DNA from: Clostridia bacterium
Lineage (GTDB): Bacteria > Bacillota > Clostridia > UMGS1883
DNA: 21,740 nucleotides
NCBI GenBank assembly: GCA_021202495.1
Contig: JAJQCX010000202.1
Span: 1 to 21,740 of the forward strand
Direction: 5' to 3'
The position numbers were made by a program, and so were the translations under genes. Below are positions 8,496-15,234 of this stretch, piece by piece (positions within the stretch are counted from its first letter, which is position 1; every line of letters starts with the position of its first letter). Under the pieces are notes generated by a model that made no database searches, was not told the DNA's origin, and saw nothing but the letters and a program-made list of their open reading frames with translations.

Positions 8496-8680
8496 TCACG
8501 TTTTCCCCGTAAACCTCTTTCACATCGGGCGCTTTCGCTTACGCCCGCGCTATGCGCGGGCTACCCCGATAGAGGAGTCAAAAGCCAAAGAAGCTTTGGC
8601 TTTTGACGATTTTACGCAGGGGAAGTTCCTCCCCTGCATTCCTCCGCCGAGACAACGCGGAGCGTTTTCTCGGCGCTCTT
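8457..8680. repeat. Cluster of six consecutive hairpins (palindromic mosaic)
   Basis: Six inverted repeats lie almost end to end. H1 8458-8480: 10-bp arms GTTCAGCCGC and GCGGCTGAAC. H2 8481-8510: 7-bp outer arms ACGGGGA and TCCCCGT, inner AACGT and ACGTT, with a C/T mismatch between. H3 8514-8575: outer CCTCT/AGAGG and ATCGGG/CCCGAT around an inner 8-bp hairpin GCCCGCGC/GCGCGGGC at 8543-8561. H4 8577-8607: perfect 14-bp arms, loop AAG. H5 8616-8637: 8-bp arms GCAGGGGA/TCCCCTGC. H6 8645-8675: built like H2. The GH43 stop lies in the H2 loop. None is followed by a long T-run, though GCTCTTTTCT after H6 could give weak termination. Composite repeat element or structured RNA; not identified. Confidence 0.8.
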
Positions 8681-8859
8681 TTCTGTGCGTGACATTATTG
8701 TGATGCTTAATTTGTTACGTTCGCAAGAAAATTTGCGCAAAATAAAATTTTAAAGCCTTGACATCTTTGGTGTTTTGTATTATGATATATTGTACAGAAT
8801 TGTGCCGAGAGGCGAAAACCTTTTTGTGAAAAATCTACGAATTTTACGGAGGGAGAGAC
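8496..8859. other. 364-base intergenic region between the GH43 and solute-binding protein genes
   Basis: The left two thirds (to about 8680) are the hairpin cluster. From about 8681 the sequence turns AT-rich and carries the promoter at 8758-8786 and an untranslated leader of roughly 65 bases with the ribosome binding site before ATG 8860. I see no credible small gene, tRNA or recognised riboswitch in it. Confidence 0.6.
8758..8786 (+). promoter_or_regulatory. Sigma-A type promoter of the solute-binding lipoprotein gene
   Basis: TTGACA at 8758-8763 and TATGAT at 8781-8786 are separated by exactly 17 bases, a near-consensus housekeeping promoter. Transcription would start near 8793, leaving a leader of about 65 bases. 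Confidence 0.85.
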
Positions 8860-10983
8860 ATGAATAAGTTTGTTAAAATCGTTGTGGCGTGCGTGTTGGG
8901 CGCGGGCGTTGCGACGGGAATTTTCACCGGCTGCGCAAACCGTGAGGAAAAAACCGCGACTGACGTGACGACGATATATATCGGCACGCACGCGCAGAGC
9001 GAGGACGACCCCAACTGGGTGAACAGCGTGACCGGTGAGGCGAGCATGTCGGCGGACAGAATGCGCACGGCACAGGCGGCGCTCGCGACCGTAAAGGAAG
9101 AGTTGGGCGTTGATATTGAGTGGAAGTCGTGGCCTAACAGCGTTACGCAGGACATTTTGCAGACGGTTCTGGCGGGCGATCCCTATTGCCACATTGCGAT
9201 ACTTTCCAACGGTTTCCAGGGAAGAGTTATGCCGCAGAACGTTTTGCAGCCGCTCGATAATTACATGGACATTTTTGACGAGCCCGATGCGGAATGGATA
9301 AAGACGAGAAAGACCTTCGGCAGCTATTATCTTTTAAACCGCGATTTGCTCTACATAACAGACTGGCCTATCTGTTTTAACATCGACATGATTGAGGCCG
9401 TTCCCTCGCTGCACAGGACAAACGCCGAAACCGGCGAGGACGAGGTTATCTATCCCTCTACGCTCTTAAAAGAGGGCAATTGGACATGGGATAATTTCAG
9501 AGATTATCTTGAAAAAATTCAGACGTATTACCGCGGCAAAAAGAGCCCGACGGGCAACGACATTGTGCCGTTTAACACGAGCTACAGCTATACGATTCTT
9601 CAGGCGCTTCACTCAAACGGCGCCTGCATGTACGACGGCGAAAACATGGAATTTGACACGCCCGAGGCGATAGAGGCGGCGGAATATTTGGCTGACCTTA
9701 TGGACAAGGGGCTTGTGAGCTGCTCTTCGGCAAGCTACGGAAAATCCGCTAACAACGGCTATCTTAATGCCGTAAACGCGTTTATGAACGGCGAAACGGT
9801 TTTCACAAACCTTGCGAGATGGAGAATGGGCACGGCGTCGACGAGCCTTGCGGAGCGCGACGAATCGATGGGAATTATCTTCTTCCCGAGACCCGACGAC
9901 ATTCCGGATGCGGAATACGGCACGACGGATTATGAGATTGCAATCTCCTGCGCGGACAGCGTGGGGCTTGTGAGAGGCTTTGACGAGGCTGAAAGCAGAC
10001 TTGCTCTTGAGGCATATAAGCTGTATAAGGTTGAATTCTATAAGAATTTGGGCAGAGTTGATTCGATAGAGGAATACAAGGAAACGATGGCGGCGAGCGA
10101 AGCGCTGCAGTTCGGTATCGATATTTTCCACTCCGAAATAGGCGACGACAACCTTGAAATATTTAAGTTCCTGGGAAGCCTTGAGGAAAACGAGTTCGGC
10201 GAGGCGATGAACCTTCTTTGGTCGTATACGGTAAATATTTTCGGCGAATCGGTTTACGGAGTTAACGGCTCGGCGAAGTATGCGATAGCTGTGCAATCGG
10301 AAAAAGCGTCGATTGAAAACAGTTTGAACACGATAGGCACGGCGCTGAAGAAGACGGAGGCGACTGACGACGTTACGCCGACAATTTCACAGGTCGAAAG
10401 CGGGCCGATTGTGTTCTCTCAAGGAACGCATCCGCTTGACATCGATTGGACGGAGATTTTCGCCGCGAGCGACAACGTTGACGGAACGTATGAAATGAAC
10501 CAGGTGGGCGACGTTATTTACATCCGCTCCGCACCCGACGAGGACGACCCGGACGCGGAGGAGGATTACTTTAAGCCCAACAGAGTTAAGATTGACTGCC
10601 GCGCGACGGACTTTAACACAGTGGGAACGTATGAAGACGGCGTGACGGTTGAAGTGACGGACAATTACGGCAACACGGCGTCGAAGAGCTACACTATCTA
10701 TATTTATGACGCGGACAACACCGTGCCGCCGACGCTCATTTTGAAGGATGAGTATGACGACATGAAGATGGACGATTGTCAGGATACATCGACTATCAAC
10801 TGGGCGAGCTACTTTGTTGAAACGGCTGAGGACGCGAACGGAATTGACCTTTCGGAATATGTGAGTGCGGATGTGCGTGAGTTTGACGTTACGCGCGTGG
10901 GAACATATAACGTTACGATTTACGTTGAGGACTTTGCGGGCAACCGAAGCGAACAAACGATACCGATTACGATTGTGAAATAA
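8860..10983 (+). CDS. Extracellular solute-binding lipoprotein with two C-terminal Ig-like domains
   Basis: The 707-residue product starts with a lipoprotein signal ending I-F-T-G-C, so Cys25 is the likely lipid anchor. Residues about 40-495 look like a family 1 ABC solute-binding protein of the sugar type (LGVDIEWKSWPNSVTQDILQ strand/helix, then ICFNIDMIEAV, a W-T-W-D-N-F segment, and FMNGETVFTNLARWRMG, a pattern common in that family). Two beta-sandwich repeats follow, about 505-620 and 625-707, each ending in a V/G-T-Y-x-V-T-I/V-x-V-x-D-x-x-G-N strand pair typical of DUF5011/HYR-like domains. Usual family 1 proteins are about 400-450 residues, so the tail is an addition. GGAGGGAG sits about eight bases before ATG. 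No permease or ATPase gene is adjacent, so a transport partner must be elsewhere or its role is surface binding. Confidence 0.8.
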   Translation: MNKFVKIVVACVLGAGVATGIFTGCANREEKTATDVTTIYIGTHAQSEDDPNWVNSVTGEASMSADRMRTAQAALATVKEELGVDIEWKSWPNSVTQDILQTVLAGDPYCHIAILSNGFQGRVMPQNVLQPLDNYMDIFDEPDAEWIKTRKTFGSYYLLNRDLLYITDWPICFNIDMIEAVPSLHRTNAETGEDEVIYPSTLLKEGNWTWDNFRDYLEKIQTYYRGKKSPTGNDIVPFNTSYSYTILQALHSNGACMYDGENMEFDTPEAIEAAEYLADLMDKGLVSCSSASYGKSANNGYLNAVNAFMNGETVFTNLARWRMGTASTSLAERDESMGIIFFPRPDDIPDAEYGTTDYEIAISCADSVGLVRGFDEAESRLALEAYKLYKVEFYKNLGRVDSIEEYKETMAASEALQFGIDIFHSEIGDDNLEIFKFLGSLEENEFGEAMNLLWSYTVNIFGESVYGVNGSAKYAIAVQSEKASIENSLNTIGTALKKTEATDDVTPTISQVESGPIVFSQGTHPLDIDWTEIFAASDNVDGTYEMNQVGDVIYIRSAPDEDDPDAEEDYFKPNRVKIDCRATDFNTVGTYEDGVTVEVTDNYGNTASKSYTIYIYDADNTVPPTLILKDEYDDMKMDDCQDTSTINWASYFVETAEDANGIDLSEYVSADVREFDVTRVGTYNVTIYVEDFAGNRSEQTIPITIVK

Positions 10984-11001
10984 CAGATAAAATTAAAAAA
11001 G

Positions 11002-11034
11002 ACGACCGCAGATGTAATCATTTGCGGTCGTTTT
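11002..11034 (+). terminator. Rho-independent terminator after the solute-binding lipoprotein gene
   Basis: Arms ACGACCGCAGATG (11002-11014) and CATTTGCGGTCGT (11019-11031) pair over 13 positions with one G-U, loop TAAT, followed by a short T-run. Runs of A upstream would let it act on the other strand too. Confidence 0.88.
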
Positions 11035-11052
11035 GTGAAGTGAGAGAGTAAT

Positions 11053-11775
11053 ATGGACGACAGATTTGTAAGAACACGGATGCTTTTGGGCGATAGGGCG
11101 ATGGAGCGATTAAAAAACGCAAGGGTAGCCGTTTTCGGCGTGGGCGGCGTGGGCGGCTATGCGGTTGAGGCGTTGGTGCGAAGCGGCGTGGGCGAGCTTG
11201 ACATTTTCGATAACGATACCGTGAGCGTTTCAAATTTAAACAGGCAGATAATTGCGACAGATGAAACGGTGGGGCAATTTAAGGTCGACGTAATGCTCAA
11301 GAGAGCAAAGTTAATAAACCCCGGTGTGAAAATAAACGCGCACAAATGTTTTTTTATGCCCGAAAACGCGGGAGAATTTGATTTTAGTGAGTATTCCTAC
11401 GTGATAGATGCGGTTGACACGGTGACGGCAAAAATTGAGATAATTATGCGCGCAAAGGCGGCGGGAATAGGCGTTATAAGCTGCATGGGCGCGGGAAACA
11501 AGCGCGACGCGTCACGCTTTGAGGTTGCGGACATTTTTGAAACGAGCGTTTGCCCGCTTGCGCGGACGATGCGCTATGAGTTAAAAAAGCGCGGCGTTCG
11601 CGATTTAAAGGTTGTCTATTCAAAGGAAAAGCCAATAACCCCAAAGGGAACAGCCGAAGCCGTGCCGGGAAGGCGCACCACTCCCGCGAGCTGCGCTTTT
11701 GTGCCCGCCGTCGCGGGGCTCATTGCGGCGGGGGAGGTCGTGAACGATATTGCGGGATGGGAGGAAATTTTGTAA
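11053..11775 (+). CDS. tcdA: tRNA threonylcarbamoyladenosine dehydratase (E1-like)
   Basis: The 240-residue protein belongs to the ThiF/MoeB/HesA E1-like family and matches the TcdA (CsdL) branch, which uses ATP to convert t6A37 in tRNA to its cyclic form. Seen: the nucleotide loop GVGGVGG at about 29-35, the NLNRQ motif with Arg64, the acidic DAVDTVTAK segment (about 119-127), and the TcdA-specific regions SCMGAGNKRD and VYSKEKP. The length is normal for the family and the fold is cytosolic. ATG 11053 has GAGAGAG a few bases upstream. The terminator ends only 18 bases before the start and no promoter is visible between, so expression may depend on read-through or on a promoter inside the preceding gene. 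It ends just before the promoter of the unknown two-gene module. Confidence 0.92.
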   Translation: MDDRFVRTRMLLGDRAMERLKNARVAVFGVGGVGGYAVEALVRSGVGELDIFDNDTVSVSNLNRQIIATDETVGQFKVDVMLKRAKLINPGVKINAHKCFFMPENAGEFDFSEYSYVIDAVDTVTAKIEIIMRAKAAGIGVISCMGAGNKRDASRFEVADIFETSVCPLARTMRYELKKRGVRDLKVVYSKEKPITPKGTAEAVPGRRTTPASCAFVPAVAGLIAAGEVVNDIAGWEEIL

Positions 11776-11781
11776 AACCGG

Positions 11782-11811
11782 TTGACAAATGCGCCGAAGT
11801 TGGCGCATAAT
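11782..11811 (+). promoter_or_regulatory. Promoter of the unknown two-gene module
   Basis: TTGACA at 11782-11787 and CATAAT at 11806-11811 are 18 bases apart. The expected start near 11818 gives a leader of about 45 bases to ATG 11863. It begins five bases after the tcdA stop. Confidence 0.78.
11789..11808. promoter_or_regulatory. Palindromic candidate operator inside the promoter spacer
   Basis: ATGCGCC (11789-11795) and GGCGCAT (11802-11808) are perfect inverted arms around GAAGTT. They fill the -35 to -10 spacer and touch the -10 box, the classic place for a repressor site. No regulator gene was recognised nearby. The T-run needed for a terminator is absent, so a termination role is unlikely. 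Confidence 0.5.
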
Positions 11812-11862
11812 AAAAGTGTCTGTTTATGCCAAAGATGAATTTTATAAGAGAATGGGGAGAGC

Positions 11863-12480
11863 ATGATGAAAAAATTAATAATTGTATGTGAGAAAAAATG
11901 CAGGGTTTTCGGAGATTATCTTGCGCAGCTTATCAGCTTGGAGGATGATACGGAGGATTCTGTGGTAGGCGTTAAGGATGGGGAGGTTGCGGCGCAGGTG
12001 TGGCTTGAAAAGGATTACAATGCCAATTCCGCACAGCTTTCGTCAAATCAATACATTCTTTTTATAGGACATGACAAGCTTATTAAAGAGAAGAGCAGTC
12101 ATATGAATGTTGTTTTTGCAAAGTATGGCATTGCTTACGGTTGGCTCGGAAAACAAGCGGTTTTGTTGGTCGATAAAGTTGTGTCGGCAAAGGAGTATGA
12201 CGATTTTATCAGCTTTGCAATGACATATCGAAACGATTTGGAAAAGTTGGTTGAAGAAAAGAAGGAAAAATCGAAAATCGAGCAGCGAATTGAGGCGGCG
12301 GCAAAGGCGACGGATATTAAGGCTTTGGCGGCTGTGGGCGGAAGCCTTGCAAAGGCTCAGTCGGTCGGAGGAGATATTGTAAAGAAATTCACACTGAACA
12401 AACAGATTGAACAGCAGCAATACAGCTGTGCCGTGATGAAGTTTTATCTTGATTCTCTCAGCGAGTTTTTGGGCTTGTAA
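11863..12480 (+). CDS. Unknown 205-residue protein, first gene of a two-gene module
   Basis: I do not recognise this family. The first about 105 residues alternate predicted strands and helices: KKLIIVCE (3-10), VAAQVWLEKDY (42-52), QYILFIGHD (63-71) and AVLLVD (99-104). This suggests a Rossmann- or TIR/flavodoxin-like alpha/beta sensor fold, but no catalytic motif is clear. Residues about 110-160 are charged and helical (EKLVEEKKEKSKIEQRIEAA), probably coiled coil. A glycine-containing helix (AAVGGSLAKAQSVGGDI) and a final amphipathic helix follow. No signal peptide is present. GGGGAGAG sits just before ATG 11863; a second ATG follows immediately. The gene has its own promoter and lies 16 bases upstream of the 502-residue partner. 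Base composition is visibly lower in G+C than the metH region, which suggests acquisition. Confidence 0.75.
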   Translation: MMKKLIIVCEKKCRVFGDYLAQLISLEDDTEDSVVGVKDGEVAAQVWLEKDYNANSAQLSSNQYILFIGHDKLIKEKSSHMNVVFAKYGIAYGWLGKQAVLLVDKVVSAKEYDDFISFAMTYRNDLEKLVEEKKEKSKIEQRIEAAAKATDIKALAAVGGSLAKAQSVGGDIVKKFTLNKQIEQQQYSCAVMKFYLDSLSEFLGL

Positions 12481-12496
12481 GAGGAGGATGAGTTAA

Positions 12497-14005
12497 GTGG
12501 TCGGATTTGAGGAGGGCTACAGGTTTTTTGTTGAAAATTCTTCCACCGTTGTCGGAGCAGAAATGTCGAATTCATATGTGAGTACGGTTAATGAAGAAAT
12601 CGAAAAGCTTGCGAACAAATTGAATGAATTAAATGGAAAGGGAACAAGTGTCGATCAATTAAAAGGGAACGTTGCGGAGATTTGGCACGCGGGAACATTT
12701 AATATTAAGGCGGCGGTTAAAGGCTCTGAGCATAGGGCATGGGCTTTAGAAAGCAATGAATTTGCATCGGTGGATATTGATACAAATTTCGGTGATAAAT
12801 ACGGACTTAAATATTACGCCACAGGAGAGAAGAGCGCGAAAGCACAATCGATAACTGTGCGTCAACGTCTTAATGAGTATCAAGCCAAAGGCGGTAAGGA
12901 TAGCATTGATAAGTTTCTGAAGGATCGAGGCTATAAGGATGAGTCGGTTTTAAACGATCCGATTTATTCGGGGCAAATGAGATTGGTTCCGCGTGACCAA
13001 TTGGAGGAATCGGCAAACTGGCTCAAGCGGCAGATTGCTAAAGAATCGGCGCGCCGTCCCGATTTGGTGGATGGTTATCAAGATACACTCGATTTTCTGA
13101 CCGACAGATTGAAGGATAACGAGGGCGTGGAATCGATTCCGTTATCAGAAAAGGAGTCCGGAGCGCTTGCCGCGCTTGCAAAGCGTGGAGATATCACGGC
13201 GGAGGATCTTAATCTTGGTCCAAGAGATATTATCGGCATGGAGGACGTTATGCGGCAGGCTGTTAAAGCGGGAATGAGCGCCGCCATGCTCTCTGTTATC
13301 CTAAAGGCCGCGCCGGAAATATACAAAGCTGTTTCATATCTTATTGTGAACGGAGAAATTGACGCGGAGCAGTTTAAAGAGGTGGGATTTGCGGCAATGT
13401 CGGGAGGCGCGGAGGGCTTTGTACGCGGCACAATATCCTCTGCGATTACAACTTTTTGTAAGACCGGAAAGCTCGGCGAGGCACTTATTGCCGTTGACCC
13501 TATGGTAATCGGTACGGCAACCGTTTTAACTATGAACGTAATCAAAAACGCGTATTGTGTCGCGGTCGGAAAAAAGACAAGGCGGCAGCTCACGGAAGAG
13601 CTTATCAGAGAAATGTATGTTTCAACTTGCTCACTTATAGGAGGCGGCATATCGCAGGCATTTATTGAAATCCCCGTTTTTGGCTATTTGATTGGCAGCT
13701 TTGTGGGCTCAATCGTTGGCTCATTCACTTATAATGTGGGACAGAAAGCCGTGGTTTCGTTTTGTGTTGATTCGGGATTTACAATGTTCGGACTTGTTGA
13801 GCAGGATTATACCTTGCCGAAAGAAGTTTTGAATGAAATGGGGCTTGAAACATTTGATTATGAAACATTTGAAGCCGAAAGTTTTAAACCTGAGACATTT
13901 GAATTTGAAACCTTTGAAGCCGATACATTTAAACCTGAAACGTTGGGAATCACTTTTCTCCGCAGAGGTGTTATCGGTGTGTCGAGAGTGGGATATACGA
14001 TGTAA
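12497..14005 (+). CDS. Unknown 502-residue protein: possible nuclease-like N-terminus, glycine-rich hydrophobic region, C-terminal repeats
   Basis: Not assignable to a named family from sequence alone. A helical start (1-48) leads to a region at about 55-117 with the order Glu61 (NVAEIWHAGTFN), Asp93 (SVDID), Lys105 (YGLKYY) and Gln117, which resembles the spacing of PD-(D/E)xK nucleases, though the usual acidic residue two before the lysine is Gly103. A charged helical stretch (120-240) follows. Residues about 245-420 contain hydrophobic, glycine-rich helices (AAMLSVILKAAPEIYKAV, IGTATVLTMNVI, FGYLIGSFVGSIVGSF) resembling glycine zippers, so it may insert into membranes. The C-terminus has seven five-residue repeats from 451. 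GTG 12497 is set by GAGGAGGA at 12481-12488. A defence or toxin-type effector is my inference only. Confidence 0.75.
   Translation: MVGFEEGYRFFVENSSTVVGAEMSNSYVSTVNEEIEKLANKLNELNGKGTSVDQLKGNVAEIWHAGTFNIKAAVKGSEHRAWALESNEFASVDIDTNFGDKYGLKYYATGEKSAKAQSITVRQRLNEYQAKGGKDSIDKFLKDRGYKDESVLNDPIYSGQMRLVPRDQLEESANWLKRQIAKESARRPDLVDGYQDTLDFLTDRLKDNEGVESIPLSEKESGALAALAKRGDITAEDLNLGPRDIIGMEDVMRQAVKAGMSAAMLSVILKAAPEIYKAVSYLIVNGEIDAEQFKEVGFAAMSGGAEGFVRGTISSAITTFCKTGKLGEALIAVDPMVIGTATVLTMNVIKNAYCVAVGKKTRRQLTEELIREMYVSTCSLIGGGISQAFIEIPVFGYLIGSFVGSIVGSFTYNVGQKAVVSFCVDSGFTMFGLVEQDYTLPKEVLNEMGLETFDYETFEAESFKPETFEFETFEADTFKPETLGITFLRRGVIGVSRVGYTM
13847..13936 (+). repeat. Two tandem 45-base units encoding 15-residue repeats
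   Basis: Units 13847-13891 and 13892-13936 match at 38 of 45 positions. Each encodes three five-residue steps of the form E/D-T/S-F-x-x (ETFDY, ETFEA, ESFKP, then ETFEF, ETFEA, DTFKP), and a partial step follows. The pattern suggests a recent in-frame duplication at the C-terminus of the 502-residue protein. Confidence 0.9.
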
Positions 14006-14027
14006 GAGTGTTATAGTAGGAGAAATA

Positions 14028-14060
14028 AAGGAGCAGCCCAATGAAGCGGGGCTGCTCCTT
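14028..14060 (+). terminator. Terminator of the unknown two-gene module
   Basis: Perfect 12-bp arms AAGGAGCAGCCC (14028-14039) and GGGCTGCTCCTT (14049-14060) with a 9-base loop lie 22 bases after the stop. The T-run is short (CTTGTTT), so efficiency is uncertain. Confidence 0.75.
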
Positions 14061-14097
14061 GTTTGGCGGAAAAATTAAAGTCATTGCGAGCGGTACA

Positions 14098-14127
14098 TAA
14101 AAAAACTGATTTGCGTGGCAAATCAGT
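14098..14127 (-). terminator. Terminator of the nfo-nadE-DUF4250-patatin operon
   Basis: Read on the minus strand, ACTGATTTGC and GCAAATCAGT form a perfect 10-bp stem with loop CAC, followed directly by a T-run of seven. The patatin stop codon (14123-14125) lies inside the stem. Confidence 0.9.
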
Positions 14128-15025
14128 CGGAGAGGTATTTTTTTAATTGAGGGAGAAGATTTTTTGCGTCGTTATAGCCCATGTAGTAGTGTGCGCCGAG
14201 CTTTTCCATGTCGGGCTCGAGGCGTTTTACGGATTCTGTCTTGGAGGGGCTGATGACAAAAATTCTGCCCTTTTGATTGAGGTTTTCTATTTCGTCACAT
14301 TCGCGGTTATAGGTGGCGTGCATATGGGCGTAGGAGTCGGCAAAGGAAGGATAATTCCGGTAGACCTTGTAGGGAAGGTGGCTTTCCTCGGTTGACTCAT
14401 AGCGGAAGGATTTGTGCCGTGTTTTGATGACTATGATTTTTTCATAGCCCTGTTCCAATGCCCACTCATAGGGAATTTTGACGCTGCACGCGCCGTCCAA
14501 AAAGAGCTTGCCGTCAAGCTTTACCATTTTTGATATGTAGGGTATGGAGGCGGAGGCTTGGATTGCCGTGAAAATGTTCGAGCAATTGGACTGCTCCAAA
14601 TATTCCGTTTTGCCGGTTTCGCAGTTTGTGGCGACCGCTACAAAGCGGCGGGAGGGGTCGCGCAGGCGTTTTTCGTTAAGAGGGTCGTTCGGGACATTGT
14701 AAAACACGAAGTCAAAGCCGATTAAACCGCGGTTTTTGACGAAATTCCGCGCGCCGACATAGCGTTTGTCGTGGCGGTAGCGCAGATTTATCCTGCCGGA
14801 GCGACCGATTTGACCTGTGACATAGTTGAGCGAGCTCATTGCGCCCGCAGAAACTCCGACGGCGCACTGCATATTTATGTCGTTTTCCATGAGTGCGTCC
14901 ATGACGCCCTGGGCGTAAACGCCGCGAAATGCGCCGCCCTCGGAAACAAGGCAGCCGCAAGTTACTTTGTCCGAAGCATCGCCGCAGGGGAGAGAGTCAA
15001 TACCGGAATAGATTTTGTTTTTCAT
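14123..15025 (-). CDS. Patatin-like phospholipase (acyl hydrolase)
   Basis: The 300-residue protein carries all patatin motifs: oxyanion loop GGAFRG (30-35), nucleophile Ser59 in GVSAG, and Asp177 in DGA, giving the Ser-Asp dyad. The N-terminal half plus the later segment IQASASIPYIS is characteristic of the bacterial YjjU-like branch. It should hydrolyse acyl esters of phospholipids or related lipids. No signal peptide is visible, so it is cytosolic or peripherally membrane-bound. A weak AGAGATG lies before ATG 15025. It begins 29 bases after the DUF4250 stop, so it is probably the last gene of the operon. Patatin effectors occur in antiphage CBASS systems, but no cyclase is near and the gene sits with housekeeping genes. 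Confidence 0.9.
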   Translation of the reverse strand: MKNKIYSGIDSLPCGDASDKVTCGCLVSEGGAFRGVYAQGVMDALMENDINMQCAVGVSAGAMSSLNYVTGQIGRSGRINLRYRHDKRYVGARNFVKNRGLIGFDFVFYNVPNDPLNEKRLRDPSRRFVAVATNCETGKTEYLEQSNCSNIFTAIQASASIPYISKMVKLDGKLFLDGACSVKIPYEWALEQGYEKIIVIKTRHKSFRYESTEESHLPYKVYRNYPSFADSYAHMHATYNRECDEIENLNQKGRIFVISPSKTESVKRLEPDMEKLGAHYYMGYNDAKNLLPQLKKYLSD

Positions 15026-15054
15026 TTAAAATTTCATCTCTTATTTGAATAGGT

Positions 15055-15228
15055 TTATTTAAATAGGTTTTGCTCGGGATTATAGGTGTAGCCTATGGCG
15101 GCGAGCTTTTTTATTATTTCGTTTTTGTCCTCGTCAAGGTCGTCGCAGAGCGCGTCAAGCGAGGGGTAAAAATCGCGCAGGCGTGTGTTTATGACGCTTA
15201 AGAGAATTGCGCTGTCCTGTGGAAGCAT
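15055..15228 (-). CDS. DUF4250 family small protein
   Basis: A 57-residue gene. The protein begins MLPQDSAILLSVINTRLRDF and continues with SLDALCDDLDEDKNEIIKKL and the end Y-x-Y-N-P-E-Q-N-L-F-K, matching the DUF4250 family of short Firmicute proteins that open M-L-P and carry the same L-R-D-x-Y and L-D-x-L-C-D-D-L-D segments. Function is unknown; it is predicted to be helical and cytosolic, with no membrane segment. Its ribosome binding site GAGGTG lies in the last codons of nadE, whose stop is six bases before this ATG, so its translation is probably coupled to nadE. The length is normal for the family. Confidence 0.88.
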   Translation of the reverse strand: MLPQDSAILLSVINTRLRDFYPSLDALCDDLDEDKNEIIKKLAAIGYTYNPEQNLFK

Positions 15229-15234
15229 ATGTTT

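Noticed and set aside
8457..8680. CRISPR array
   Set aside because: The units are palindromes with different sequences, without identical direct repeats or regular spacers.
8722..8744. Short inverted repeat CGCAA/TTGCG upstream of the solute-binding protein promoter as an operator
   Set aside because: The arms are only five bases and lie upstream of the -35 box; this is within chance for AT-rich sequence.
13847..13951. Canonical pentapeptide-repeat (A-D/N-L-x-x) protein tail
   Set aside because: The step is five residues with a central Phe, but the position two before it is Glu/Asp rather than Ala/Cys and only seven steps exist.
14123..15025. Patatin-like phospholipase as an antiphage effector partner of the nearby unknown module
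   Set aside because: It is convergent with the module, separated by two terminators, spaced as part of the nfo-nadE operon, and no cyclase or other CBASS gene is present.
15051..15070. Direct repeat AATAGGTTT around the DUF4250 stop as an attachment site
   Set aside because: It is too short and has no integrase or element boundary nearby.
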